38,306 nucleotides of DNA from JBDSKH01 sp050245915 (GTDB lineage Bacteria > Actinomycetota > Actinomycetes > Actinomycetales > Microbacteriaceae), in contig JBFWWZ010000027.1 of the NCBI GenBank assembly GCA_050245915.1, positions 1 to 38,306 of the forward strand, given 5' to 3'. Under the pieces are notes generated by a model. The model saw only the letters and a program-made list of their open reading frames with translations. It was not told the DNA's origin and searched no databases. Position numbers and translations under genes: made by a program. Shown piece by piece: positions 15,437-24,206 of the stretch (position 1 is its first letter; each line of letters opens with the position of its first letter).

Positions 15437-16836
15437 TCTCGCTCGCTCTCGCCGAGGTCGCGAGCGTCCTCGGCGGTTCCCTGGTGCTCGCCCCCGGCAC
15501 GACGGCCGAGACGACCGTCTCCGGCTCCGTGCAGACCGATTCCCGGCTGGTCGAGCCGGGTTCGATCTTCTTCGCACTGCCCGGCGAGCACACCGACGGG
15601 GCGCTCTTCGCCGCCGCCGCGGTCGACGCCGGAGCCGCCCTCGTGGTCACGGAGCGCGAGCTCGAGCTGGGTGCACCGCAGATCGTCGTCACGGACGGCG
15701 TGGTGGCCCTCGCCGATCTGGCGCGCGAGGTGGTCGCGCGCGTGCGTGCGCTGGGGAGGCTGCGGGTCGCTGCGGTCACCGGATCGAACGGCAAGACCAC
15801 CACCAAGAACCTGCTCCGCGCCGTTCTGGAGGCGGAGGGCGCCACGGTGGCACCGCAGGGGTCGTTCAACAACCACGTCGGAGCCCCGGTGTCGATGCTC
15901 GGCGTCGACGAGCGCACCCGGTACCTGGTCGTGGAGATGGGCGCGAGCCACGCCGGCGAGATCGCCCGGCTGATCCGCATCGTCACCCCGGATGTGGGCA
16001 TCGTGCTCAAGGTCGGCCTTGCGCATGCGGGGGAGTTCGGCGGGGTCGACGCCGTCCAGCGTGCCAAGGCCGAGATGGTCACCGACCTGCCGGCGTCCGC
16101 AGTGGCGGTGCTGAACCGCGACGACTCCCGCGTGGCGGCGATGGCGGCGCAGACCGCTGCACGCGTGGTCTGGTTCGGCACGACCCGGGACGCCGACCTC
16201 CGCGCCGACGAGGTCGTCGCCACCGCGACCGGCACGGCCTTCACGCTGGTCGCCGACGGGCAGCGGTTCCCGGTGCGTCTCCGCATCCTGGGCGAGCATC
16301 ACGTCTTCAACGCGCTGGCCGCCCTCGCCACGGCGCGCGAGTTCGGCATCCCTCTGGAGCGCGCCGTCGCCGCCATCGAGACGGTGCCGCGTGCCGAACG
16401 CTGGCGCATGGAGGTGCTGCCTCGCCCCGACGGCATCGTGGTGATCAACGACGCGTACAACGCCAGTCCCGACTCCACCGCCGCCGCGATGAAGACCCTC
16501 GCGCAGATCGCGGAGCCCGGTCAGCGCACGGTCGCCGTTCTCGGCGAGATGGCCGAGCTCGGGGAGTTCGCCGACGAGGAGCACGACAGGCTCGGCCGCC
16601 TCGCCGTGCGGCTGAACATCGGCAAGCTGGTGGTCGTCGGGGAACGCGCCCGTCACATCCATCTGGCTGCCGGTCTGGAGGGTTCGTGGGACGGGGAGTC
16701 GGTCCTCGTCCCCGATGTCGACGCGGCATACGATCTTCTGCGTGAAGAACTCCGGCCCGGAGACGTGGTGCTCGTGAAGTCGTCGAAGTCCGCGGGGCTG
16801 CGCTTCCTGGGTGACCGGCTGGGTGGCGCGGAATGA
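15433..16836 (+). CDS. murF: UDP-N-acetylmuramoyl-tripeptide--D-alanyl-D-alanine ligase MurF
   Basis: A 467-residue Mur ligase that attaches D-Ala-D-Ala to complete the UDP-MurNAc pentapeptide. The P-loop TGSNGKTTTKN is at about residues 116-126, followed by FNNHVGAPVSML and VVEMGASHAGEI, then NDAYNASPDST in the C-terminal domain. Length is typical. GTG 15433 overlaps the murE stop (GTGA), indicating translational coupling, and its own stop overlaps the mraY start. Confidence 0.96.
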   Translation: MISLALAEVASVLGGSLVLAPGTTAETTVSGSVQTDSRLVEPGSIFFALPGEHTDGALFAAAAVDAGAALVVTERELELGAPQIVVTDGVVALADLAREVVARVRALGRLRVAAVTGSNGKTTTKNLLRAVLEAEGATVAPQGSFNNHVGAPVSMLGVDERTRYLVVEMGASHAGEIARLIRIVTPDVGIVLKVGLAHAGEFGGVDAVQRAKAEMVTDLPASAVAVLNRDDSRVAAMAAQTAARVVWFGTTRDADLRADEVVATATGTAFTLVADGQRFPVRLRILGEHHVFNALAALATAREFGIPLERAVAAIETVPRAERWRMEVLPRPDGIVVINDAYNASPDSTAAAMKTLAQIAEPGQRTVAVLGEMAELGEFADEEHDRLGRLAVRLNIGKLVVVGERARHIHLAAGLEGSWDGESVLVPDVDAAYDLLREELRPGDVVLVKSSKSAGLRFLGDRLGGAE

Positions 16837-17942
16837 TCGCCCTTCTGGTCGCGGCCGCGTTCGCCCTGTTCTTCACGCTGTTCACGACCCCGCTGTTCAT
16901 CCGGCTGTTCAAGCGCCTCAACTGGGGTCAGTTCATCCGCGACGACGGCCCGCAGACCCATCACACGAAGCGCGGCACGCCGACGATGGGCGGGATCGTC
17001 TTCATCACCGGCGCGATCCTCGGGTACCTCGTGGGGCATGCCGTCTCGGGCGTGCCGTGGACCATGGTGGGCGTGCTCGTCATCGGGATGATGGGCGGCA
17101 TGGGGCTCGTCGGGTTCCTCGACGACTTCCTGAAGACCCGCAAGCAGCGCAGCCTGGGTCTCGGCGGCTGGTCGAAGATCGCCGGTCAGGTGATCATCGG
17201 GTCCGTCTTCGCGGTGCTGGCGGTGAGCGAGGTGTTCCGCGATGAGAACGGGCTGACGCCGGGGTCCCACTTCATCTCCGTGGTGCGCGATGTGCCATGG
17301 CTGAACCTGTTCGCGTTCGGCGTGCCGATCGGGATCGCGCTGTTCATCATCTGGGTGAACGTGATCGCGGTGAGCGCGTCGAACGGCGTGAACGTCGCGG
17401 ACGGCCTCGACGGCCTGGCCAGCGGTTCGGCGATCTTCGCGATCTCGGCCTACATCTTCATCGGCTTCTGGCAGGCCAATCAGTCCTGTTTCAACAAGCT
17501 CAACGAGAGCATCGACCGGGCGACCTGCTACGACGTCCGCGACCCCATCGATCTCGCCGTGATCGCGGCCGCGATCTGCGGCGCGCTGATCGGGTTCCTC
17601 TGGTGGAACACCTCGCCCGCGCAGATCTTCATGGGCGACACCGGGTCGCTCGGCCTGGGCGGCGCCCTCGCCGCACTGGCGATCCTCAGCCGTACCGAGC
17701 TGTTGCTCATCCTCATCGGCGGGCTGTACCTGATCGTCACCGGCTCGGTGATCCTGCAGCGCGCGTACTACAAGCTGAGCGGCGGCAAGCGCATTTTCCT
17801 GATGAGCCCCCTGCATCACCACTTCGAGCTGAAGGGGTGGGCGGAGGTGACGGTCGTCGTCAGGTTCTGGCTGATCGCCGCCCTGTTCGTCGCCGCCGGG
17901 GTCGGGTTGTTCTACCTCGAGTGGATCGTGCTCGACTCGTGA
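16833..17942 (+). CDS. mraY: Phospho-N-acetylmuramoyl-pentapeptide transferase MraY
   Basis: A 369-residue polytopic membrane enzyme that transfers phospho-MurNAc-pentapeptide to undecaprenyl phosphate, making lipid I. Signatures are DDGPQTHHTKRGTPTMGG, GFLDDFLK (near 93-100), NVADGLDGLASG (near 187-198), FMGDTGSLGLGG and LHHHFELKGW. About ten transmembrane helices can be traced. The exported loop after the NVADGLDGL helix has two cysteines, C219 and C232. ATG 16833 overlaps the murF stop, and the stop overlaps the murD GTG. Confidence 0.97.
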   Translation: MIALLVAAAFALFFTLFTTPLFIRLFKRLNWGQFIRDDGPQTHHTKRGTPTMGGIVFITGAILGYLVGHAVSGVPWTMVGVLVIGMMGGMGLVGFLDDFLKTRKQRSLGLGGWSKIAGQVIIGSVFAVLAVSEVFRDENGLTPGSHFISVVRDVPWLNLFAFGVPIGIALFIIWVNVIAVSASNGVNVADGLDGLASGSAIFAISAYIFIGFWQANQSCFNKLNESIDRATCYDVRDPIDLAVIAAAICGALIGFLWWNTSPAQIFMGDTGSLGLGGALAALAILSRTELLLILIGGLYLIVTGSVILQRAYYKLSGGKRIFLMSPLHHHFELKGWAEVTVVVRFWLIAALFVAAGVGLFYLEWIVLDS

Positions 17943-19459
17943 CCGATCCGGACTCGCTGACGAGCTGGAGCTCCGACTGGTCCGGGTTGCGGGTCGCCGT
18001 GCTGGGGCTGGGCGTGACCGGGTTCGCGGCCGCCGACACCCTCGCCGAGCTGGGCGCGGACGTCCTGGTACTCGCCGACTCGGCCGACGACGACAGGCTG
18101 CGCATGCTGCAGGTGATCGGCGCCCGGTACGTGCCGACCTCGGAGGCGGAGCTCGCCGCGTTCGATCCGGAGCTGGTCATCGCCTCGCCGGGCTACCACC
18201 CCGACCACCCGCTGCTCCTCTGGGCTTCCGGGCGCGGCATCCCGGTCTGGGGCGACATCGAGCTCGCCTGGCGCGTGCGCGACAAGGTTACGCGGCCCGA
18301 CGGCTCGCCGGCGGACTGGATTCTCATCACGGGGACCAACGGCAAGACGACGACGACCCAGCTGACCGCGACGATGCTGGTCGCCGGCGGGCTGCGGGCG
18401 GCGCCCTGCGGCAACATCGGGGTGCCGGTGCTCGATGCGGTGCGGGATCCGGGCGGGTTCGACGTGCTCGTCGTCGAGCTGTCGTCGTATCAGCTGCACT
18501 GGACCCATCCGCACGGCGCGGAGGCCGGACGCATCGCCCCGCTGGCATCCGTCTGCCTCAACCTCGCGGACGACCACTACGACTGGCACGGCAGCGCTCA
18601 GGCGTACCGGGACGCGAAGGCGAAGGTGTACGAGAACACCCGCGTCGCCTGCGTCTACAACCTGGCCGACGAGGCGACCCGCACCATGGTCGAGGAGGCG
18701 GAGGTGCAGGAGGGTGCGCGGGCCATCGGGTTCGGCGTCGGCGTCCCGGGCCCGAGCGATGTCGGCATCGTCGAAGGCATCCTCGTCGACCGCGCGTTCC
18801 TCGACGACCGCCGCAACTCGGCGCTCGAGCTCGCGACGCTCGACGATCTGCGCGAGGCGGGGCTCGACGCACCGCATTCGGTGCAGAACGTGCTGGCGGC
18901 CGCCGCGCTGGCGCGTGCGGCCGAGGTTCCGCCCGCGGCGATCCGGGATGCCGTCCGCGGCTTCCGCATGGACGCCCACCGCACCGAGCGGGTCGCCGAC
19001 GCCGGCGGCATCCTGTGGGTCGACGACTCGAAGGCGACGAACGCCCACGCCGCTCACGCGTCGCTGTCCGCGTTCGACTCGGTGGTCTGGATCGCGGGCG
19101 GGCAGCTGAAGGGCGTCGATCCCGCACCCCTGATCATCCGCCATGCGGGTCGCCTGCGCGCCGCGATCCTGGTCGGCGCCGACCGCGCGGCGCTGCGCGA
19201 GGCGTTCGGGCGACACGCGCCCGGCGTGCTGCTCATCGAGGTCGACGAGGCTGAGACTGAGGGGGTGATGCCCGCGGCCGTGCGTGCCGCAGCATCCGTC
19301 GCCCAGCCGGGCGATGTGGTGCTGCTCGCGCCGAGCGCGGCATCGTTCGACCAGTTCACCGGATACGAGGATCGCGGCCGCCGGTTCGCCGACGCGGTCC
19401 GCAGGCAGTTGGAGGGGAGCGCCGATGACGACGACCCGCCCTCCGCACCCCCGCTCTAG
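17939..19459 (+). CDS. murD: UDP-N-acetylmuramoylalanine--D-glutamate ligase MurD
   Basis: A 506-residue cytosolic Mur ligase adding D-glutamate to UDP-MurNAc-L-Ala. It has the N-terminal Rossmann motif VLGLGVTGFAAA, ATP-binding GTNGKTTT at 132-139, VVELSSYQL, NLADDHYDWHGS and WVDDSKATNAHA. Length is somewhat above the common 440-480. The frame is open far upstream inside mraY, but GTG 17939 overlaps the mraY stop and gives a normal N-terminus. Its 3' end overlaps ftsW by 35 bases. Confidence 0.95.
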   Translation: MTDPDSLTSWSSDWSGLRVAVLGLGVTGFAAADTLAELGADVLVLADSADDDRLRMLQVIGARYVPTSEAELAAFDPELVIASPGYHPDHPLLLWASGRGIPVWGDIELAWRVRDKVTRPDGSPADWILITGTNGKTTTTQLTATMLVAGGLRAAPCGNIGVPVLDAVRDPGGFDVLVVELSSYQLHWTHPHGAEAGRIAPLASVCLNLADDHYDWHGSAQAYRDAKAKVYENTRVACVYNLADEATRTMVEEAEVQEGARAIGFGVGVPGPSDVGIVEGILVDRAFLDDRRNSALELATLDDLREAGLDAPHSVQNVLAAAALARAAEVPPAAIRDAVRGFRMDAHRTERVADAGGILWVDDSKATNAHAAHASLSAFDSVVWIAGGQLKGVDPAPLIIRHAGRLRAAILVGADRAALREAFGRHAPGVLLIEVDEAETEGVMPAAVRAAASVAQPGDVVLLAPSAASFDQFTGYEDRGRRFADAVRRQLEGSADDDDPPSAPPL

Positions 19460-20639
19460 GCGCCCGGAGCCGGAGCCCCAGCATCCCCGCACCGTCGTCG
19501 TCGCGGTACGCCGGCTGTTCGACGCCGAGACCCCGGAGTACTTCCTGCTGCTCGGCACCACGCTGTTCCTCGTCGCGTTCGGTCTCATCATGGTGCTGTC
19601 GTCCTCCTCGATCGAGTCGCGCGCGGCCGGCGGCGACTTCTTCGCGCAGGCGTCGCGACAGGGCCTCTACGCCCTAGTCGGCATCCCCGCCATGCTGCTC
19701 GCCGCCCGTGCCCCCGCCGCGTTCTGGCGGCGCTGGGCGGGCATCGCGGTGGTGCTGGCGATCGGGCTGCAGCTGCTGGTGTTCCTCCCGGGCCTCGGCT
19801 ACGAGCGCGGTCAGAACCGCAACTGGATCAACCTGGGCTCGTTCACCGCGCAGCCGTCCGAGCTGATCAAGCTGGCGCTGGTGATCTGGCTCGCCTGGGT
19901 GCTGTCGCGCAAGGGTGACGCTCTGCACGAGTGGCGCGAGGTGGCGCTGCCGATCTTCCCGATCACCATCGTCGCGACCGGCCTGGTGCTCGCCGGAAAC
20001 GACCTCGGGACCGCGACCATCATCCTGGCGATCGTGTTCGGCGCCCTGTTCTTCGCGGGGGTGCGCCTGCGGCTGATCGCGGCCGCGGTCGCGGTGGTGA
20101 CGATCATCGGCCTGCTGTTCATCCAGCTGAGCGACTCGCGGTCGAACCGCATCCAGGCCTGGCTCGGCCAGTGCTCCGACCCCGACCTGTACTCGACGGA
20201 CTGCTGGCAGTCGATCCACGGCTGGGAGGCGCTCGCGCACGGCGGCATCTTCGGCGTCGGGCTCGGCAACTCCTCCGGCAAGTGGTCGTGGATCCCGGAG
20301 GCCGCGAACGACTTCATCTTCGCGATCATCGGCGAAGAACTGGGTCTGCTCGGCGCGGTGCTGGTGCTCGCCCTGTTCGTGGTGCTGGCGGTGTGCTTCG
20401 TGCGCATCGTGCGGATGAACCGCGACCCGTTCGCGAAGCTCGCGGTCAGCGTCGCGATGGTCTGGATCATCGGCCAGGCCCTCGTGAACATCGCGGTGGT
20501 CCTGGGGCTGCTCCCGGTGCTGGGGGTGCCCCTGCCGCTGGTGTCGGCGGGAGGCTCCGCCCTGATCACGACGCTCACCGCCATCGGGATCGTGCTGTCA
20601 TTCGCCCGGCGGCGCCCGCTGCAGGTGACCACGCGATGA
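19425..20639 (+). CDS. ftsW: Lipid II polymerase FtsW (SEDS family)
   Basis: A 404-residue SEDS glycosyltransferase with about ten transmembrane helices, forming the septal polymerase with FtsI. Typical segments are NRNWINLGSFTAQPSELIKLAL, the large exported loop ending in GGIFGVGLGNSSGKW, NDFIFAIIGEELG and the C-terminal GVPLPLVSAGGSALI. The exported loop carries C250 and C260 (QCSDPDLYSTDC). ATG 19425 lies inside the end of murD and has GGAGGGG about 8 bases upstream. The stop overlaps murG (ATGA). RodA is the alternative family member, but the dcw position favours FtsW. Confidence 0.95.
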   Translation: MTTTRPPHPRSRRPEPEPQHPRTVVVAVRRLFDAETPEYFLLLGTTLFLVAFGLIMVLSSSSIESRAAGGDFFAQASRQGLYALVGIPAMLLAARAPAAFWRRWAGIAVVLAIGLQLLVFLPGLGYERGQNRNWINLGSFTAQPSELIKLALVIWLAWVLSRKGDALHEWREVALPIFPITIVATGLVLAGNDLGTATIILAIVFGALFFAGVRLRLIAAAVAVVTIIGLLFIQLSDSRSNRIQAWLGQCSDPDLYSTDCWQSIHGWEALAHGGIFGVGLGNSSGKWSWIPEAANDFIFAIIGEELGLLGAVLVLALFVVLAVCFVRIVRMNRDPFAKLAVSVAMVWIIGQALVNIAVVLGLLPVLGVPLPLVSAGGSALITTLTAIGIVLSFARRRPLQVTTR

Positions 20640-21748
20640 CCACCTACCTTCTCGCCGGCGGGGGAACCGCTGGTCATGTGAACCCGCTTCTGGCCACCGC
20701 CGACCGGCTGCGCGAGCGCGACCCCGGCGCCACCGTGCTCGTGCTGGGCACGGCCGAGGGCCTCGAGGCGCGCCTGGTCCCGCCGCGCGGCTACGAACTG
20801 CTCACGATCCCGCGCACGCCGTTCCCGCGGCGTCCGGACGCCGACCTGCTGAGGTTCCCGGCGCGCTGGCGCGCCACCACGCAGGCGGCACGCGCCCACC
20901 TGCGCGACAGGGGCGTGGATGTCGTGGTCGGCTTCGGCGGCTACGCCTCGGCCCCGGCATACCGGGCTGCGAAGCGCGAGGGCGTGCCCATCGCGATCCA
21001 CGAGGCGAACGCCCGCCCCGGTCTGGCCAACCGGCTCGGCGCCCGGCTGACCCGGTTCGTGGGGGTCACGTTCGCATCCACCCGGCTGCGGCACTCGCGG
21101 GTCGTGGGCTTCCCGTTGCGGGTCGAGATCGAGCGACTGGACCGCGCCGCCTCACGTCGCGATGGAGCCGGTGAGTTCGGGCTCGATGCTTCCCGCCCCA
21201 CCCTCCTCGTCACCGGTGGATCCTCGGGCGCGAAGCGGATCAACGACACCGTCGTCGCCTCGGCCGCCCTGCTCACGGGCGCCGGGTGGCAGGTGCTGCA
21301 CCTGAGCGGCGGGCTGCGAGGCGCGATCGACGATCCGGGCCTGCCCGGCTACCGGGTCGTCGAATACACCGACCGCATGGACCTGGCGTTCGCCGCGGCG
21401 GATCTGGCGATCTCACGCGCCGGGTCGGCGACCGTCAGCGAGCTCTCCGCCGTCGGCCTGCCCGCGGTCTTCGTGCCGTATCCGGTCGGCAACGGCGAGC
21501 AGGCCCTCAACGCGCGGGACGCCGTCGATGCCGGGGGAGCGCTGCTGGTGCACGATGCGGCGTTCACGCCCGGCTGGGTGGCGGAGACGCTGCTGCCCTT
21601 GCTGAACGACCGGGCGGCGGTGGCCGGTATGGCCGCGCGCATCGCCACCGTCGGCCACCGCGACGGCGCCGACCGCATGGCGGACCTGGTCGGGGAGGCC
21701 CTCGCCTCGCGGCGCGGCAGCCGCGGCACGGGTAGCGTTGAACGGTGA
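20636..21748 (+). CDS. murG: UDP-N-acetylglucosamine--lipid I GlcNAc transferase MurG
   Basis: A 370-residue membrane-associated GT28 glycosyltransferase converting lipid I to lipid II on the cytosolic face. The N-terminal GGGTAGH motif is at residues 8-14, VVGFGGYAS follows, then AIHEANARPGLAN; the C-terminal domain has TGGSSGAKRIND and ISRAGSATVSELSAVGLPAVFVPYP, which bind UDP-GlcNAc. ATG 20636 overlaps the ftsW stop. The end of the gene holds a TAGCGT hexamer positioned to drive murC. Confidence 0.96.
   Translation: MTTYLLAGGGTAGHVNPLLATADRLRERDPGATVLVLGTAEGLEARLVPPRGYELLTIPRTPFPRRPDADLLRFPARWRATTQAARAHLRDRGVDVVVGFGGYASAPAYRAAKREGVPIAIHEANARPGLANRLGARLTRFVGVTFASTRLRHSRVVGFPLRVEIERLDRAASRRDGAGEFGLDASRPTLLVTGGSSGAKRINDTVVASAALLTGAGWQVLHLSGGLRGAIDDPGLPGYRVVEYTDRMDLAFAAADLAISRAGSATVSELSAVGLPAVFVPYPVGNGEQALNARDAVDAGGALLVHDAAFTPGWVAETLLPLLNDRAAVAGMAARIATVGHRDGADRMADLVGEALASRRGSRGTGSVER
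21733..21738 (+). promoter_or_regulatory. Possible internal -10 TAGCGT for murC (leaderless)
   Basis: Inside the last codons of murG, TAGCGT ends exactly 6 bases before the murC GTG 21745. A leaderless secondary murC transcript is possible in addition to coupling with murG. Confidence 0.35.
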
Positions 21749-23133
21749 TCAAGCCCGACCTCACGATGCCGCTGCCCGACGAGCTGGGGGCGCTGCATTT
21801 CACCGGCATCGGCGGTTCCGGGATGAGCGGGATCGCGCGCCTGTTCCTCGATGCCGGGTACACGGTGACCGGGTCGGACCTGCGTGACACCGACGCCATC
21901 GGCGAGCTGCGCGCAGCGGGGGCGACCATCGCGATCGGGCACGACGCGGCGAACGTCGGCGACGCCGACACCCTGGTCGTCACCGGGGCGCTCTGGCAGG
22001 ACAACCCCGAGTACCAGTACGCCCTCGCCCACGGGATCCCGGTACTGCATCGCTCCCAGGCTCTGGCCTGGCTGATCAACCGTCAGCGGCTCATCGCGGT
22101 CGCGGGGGCGCACGGCAAGACCACGTCCACGGGCATGTTCGTCACCGCACTGCGTCAGCTCGGGGAGGATCCGAGCTTCGTCAACGGCGGCGTGATCGCC
22201 GGACTGGGGCGCAGCTCCTCGTACGGCACCGGCGAGCTGTTCGTGGTGGAGGCGGACGAGTCGGACGGCTCGTTCCTGCTGTACGACACCGCGGTGGCGC
22301 TGATCACCAACGTCGACGCCGACCACCTGGATCACTACGGCACGCAGGAGGCGTTCGAGGACGCCTTCGTGGCATTCGCCCAGCGGGCCTCGGAGTTCGT
22401 CGTCGCCTCGAGCGACGACCCCGGCACCCTGGCCGTGACGGCACGGCTGACGGACAAGAAGCTCCTGACATTCGGCACGGCGGCCGGCGCGGACGTGCGG
22501 GTGTCCGACGTCGGCGACGAGGGTCCGGTGGGATTCACCCTCCGCTACGAGGGGGTGGACCGGCGCGTCCAGCTCGCGGTGCCCGGTGCACACAACGCTC
22601 TGAACGCCGCGGGTGCGTTCGCGGTGCTCGCGGGCCTCGGTCACGACCCGGACCGCATCATCCTGGGGCTCGAGACCTTCACCGGCACCGGGCGGCGGTT
22701 CGAGCTGCACGGCACGGTGCGCGGGGTCCGGGTGTACGACGACTACGCGCACCACCCGACCGAAGTGGAGGCGGCCCTGCAGACCGCGAGGTCGGTGGCG
22801 GGTTCCGGGCGCGTCATCGCCGTCCACCAGCCGCACCTCTACAGCCGCACGCAGTTGATGGCGGGGGATTTCGCCGAGGCCTACGAGCGACTCGCCGATC
22901 ACACCGTCGTGCTCGACGTCTACGGTGCGCGCGAGGACCCGGTGCCGGGCGTCACGGGCGCCCTGGTGGCCGACCGTTTCGCCGATCCCGCCCGCGTCGC
23001 CTATTTGCCCGACTGGCAGGCTGCGGCTGACCACGTGGCCGAGTTCGCCCGTGAGGGCGACCTGGTGATGACCCTCAGCTGCGGCGACGTGTACCGGATC
23101 ATCCCCCAGATCCTGCAGGCGCTCGAGAAGTAG
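21745..23133 (+). CDS. murC: UDP-N-acetylmuramate--L-alanine ligase MurC
   Basis: A 462-residue Mur ligase that adds L-alanine to UDP-MurNAc, the first peptide step. The N-terminal HFTGIGGSGMSGIA Rossmann motif, ATP-binding GAHGKTTST (121-129), VVEADESDGSFL, NVDADHLDHYG and VYDDYAHHPTEV are all diagnostic. GTG 21745 overlaps the murG stop (GTGA). Downstream the TAG stop itself begins a TAGGGT hexamer before ftsQ. Confidence 0.97.
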   Translation: MIKPDLTMPLPDELGALHFTGIGGSGMSGIARLFLDAGYTVTGSDLRDTDAIGELRAAGATIAIGHDAANVGDADTLVVTGALWQDNPEYQYALAHGIPVLHRSQALAWLINRQRLIAVAGAHGKTTSTGMFVTALRQLGEDPSFVNGGVIAGLGRSSSYGTGELFVVEADESDGSFLLYDTAVALITNVDADHLDHYGTQEAFEDAFVAFAQRASEFVVASSDDPGTLAVTARLTDKKLLTFGTAAGADVRVSDVGDEGPVGFTLRYEGVDRRVQLAVPGAHNALNAAGAFAVLAGLGHDPDRIILGLETFTGTGRRFELHGTVRGVRVYDDYAHHPTEVEAALQTARSVAGSGRVIAVHQPHLYSRTQLMAGDFAEAYERLADHTVVLDVYGAREDPVPGVTGALVADRFADPARVAYLPDWQAAADHVAEFAREGDLVMTLSCGDVYRIIPQILQALEK

Positions 23134-23136
23134 GGT
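23131..23136 (+). promoter_or_regulatory. Possible -10 TAGGGT for ftsQ, containing the murC stop codon
   Basis: TAGGGT begins with the murC TAG stop and ends 9 bases before GTG 23146. No Shine-Dalgarno is seen before ftsQ. Confidence 0.4.
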
Positions 23137-23145
23137 GCCGCACTC

Positions 23146-24054
23146 GTGAAGCGCCCGGAACGGTTCGACGGTGCGCGGCAACAGCCCTCACAGCCCGCGT
23201 CGCGGCGGGCGCCGCGGACACCCCGGCCTGCAACGCCCAAGCCGGCCGCACCCAAGCCGGCCCCGGCATCCCGCCCCCGCACCGCCCGCGCGGAGGTGGC
23301 GGCCGCCGAGCGCCGCCGCCGGCGTGAGGAGCGGGCCGAGGTGCGCCGGTTCACCCGGACGACCCGACGCCGTCGCCTCGGCTGGCTCGCGGCGGGCGGA
23401 CTCGTCGTGCTCATCGCCGGTCTCGTGGCGACCGCGGTGTTCTCACCGGTGCTGGCGCTCCGCACGGTAATCGTCGACGGCACCAGCCGTCTCGACCCGT
23501 CGGCGATCGCCGACGCCGTCGACGGACAGCTCGGCACCCCGCTGGCGCTGCTCGACGACGCCCGGATCCGCGAGGAGCTCGGGCGCGTCAGCCTGATCCG
23601 CAGCTACGTCACCGAACTCGTGCCGCCGGGGACGCTGGTGATCCACATCGTGGAGCGTTCGCCCGTCGGGGTGATCCAGGCCGCGGACGGGTTCCGGCTG
23701 GTCGACCCCGCGGGGATCGTGATCGAGACCACCCCGACACAGCCGGAGGGATACCCGCTGATCGAGGTCGGCGCCGGCGAGGACATCAGCGGGGCCGGTT
23801 TCCGGTCGATGGCAGAGGTGCTGCTCGCGTTGCCGCCGTCGGTGGCGAGCCAGGTGCTGTCGATCTCCGCACGGACCCGGGACGATGTGACGCTCACGCT
23901 GGCCGGGTCGTCGCAGCGGGTGGTCTGGGGCAGTGCCGAGGCCTCGGACCAGAAGGCGGCCGTGCTCGCCGCGCTGCTGCCGCTGCATCAGGGCGACGGA
24001 CCGGGGGAGTACGACGTCAGTGCCCCCGGGATCGGCGTGTTCCACGCCGACTAG
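23146..24054 (+). CDS. ftsQ: Cell division protein FtsQ
   Basis: A 302-residue bitopic divisome protein. The long cytosolic N-terminus (about 78 residues) is rich in Pro, Ala and Arg; one transmembrane helix (about 79-99) follows, then the POTRA domain starting at ALRTVIVDGTSRLDPSAI and the FtsQ domain through VERSPVGVIQAADGFRLVDPAGI. It links FtsL/FtsW/FtsI to the ring. The last codons (IGVFHAD then stop) are duplicated directly after the stop codon. Start GTG 23146 is 12 bases after the murC stop. Confidence 0.95.
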   Translation: MKRPERFDGARQQPSQPASRRAPRTPRPATPKPAAPKPAPASRPRTARAEVAAAERRRRREERAEVRRFTRTTRRRRLGWLAAGGLVVLIAGLVATAVFSPVLALRTVIVDGTSRLDPSAIADAVDGQLGTPLALLDDARIREELGRVSLIRSYVTELVPPGTLVIHIVERSPVGVIQAADGFRLVDPAGIVIETTPTQPEGYPLIEVGAGEDISGAGFRSMAEVLLALPPSVASQVLSISARTRDDVTLTLAGSSQRVVWGSAEASDQKAAVLAALLPLHQGDGPGEYDVSAPGIGVFHAD

Positions 24055-24084
24055 CTCCCGATCGGCGTGTTCGACGCCGACCAG
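24030..24084 (+). repeat. 30-bp-period tandem duplication spanning the ftsQ stop codon
   Basis: GATCGGCGTGTTC(C/G)ACGCCGAC occurs at 24030-24051 and again at 24060-24081, one mismatch apart, followed by TAG in the first copy and CAG in the second. Each copy is also self-complementary: the first forms TCGGCGTG-TTC-CACGCCGA (8-bp stem), the second a 7-bp stem with a 5-base loop. No T-run follows. Confidence 0.85.
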
Positions 24085-24183
24085 CCGGGTTCCCTGGGAA
24101 GGGCGCGACACGCGCGACGGCTTGCGGGCCGTGCGGGGTGCCCGGCCGTACCGTGAGGGCGAACGATAGTACTGAGAAAGATA

Positions 24184-24206
24184 CTCAACTTCAAGTAGAG
24201 GTTGAG
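24184..24206. promoter_or_regulatory. Inverted repeat in the ftsZ upstream region
   Basis: CTCAACTTC (24184-24192) and GAGGTTGAG (24198-24206) form a 9-bp inverted repeat with one G:T pair and a 5-base centre. It sits about 35 bases before the ftsZ start, in an AT-richer island (24160-24215) that also contains -10-like GATAGT and GATACT. It could be an operator or leader hairpin for ftsZ. Confidence 0.5.
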
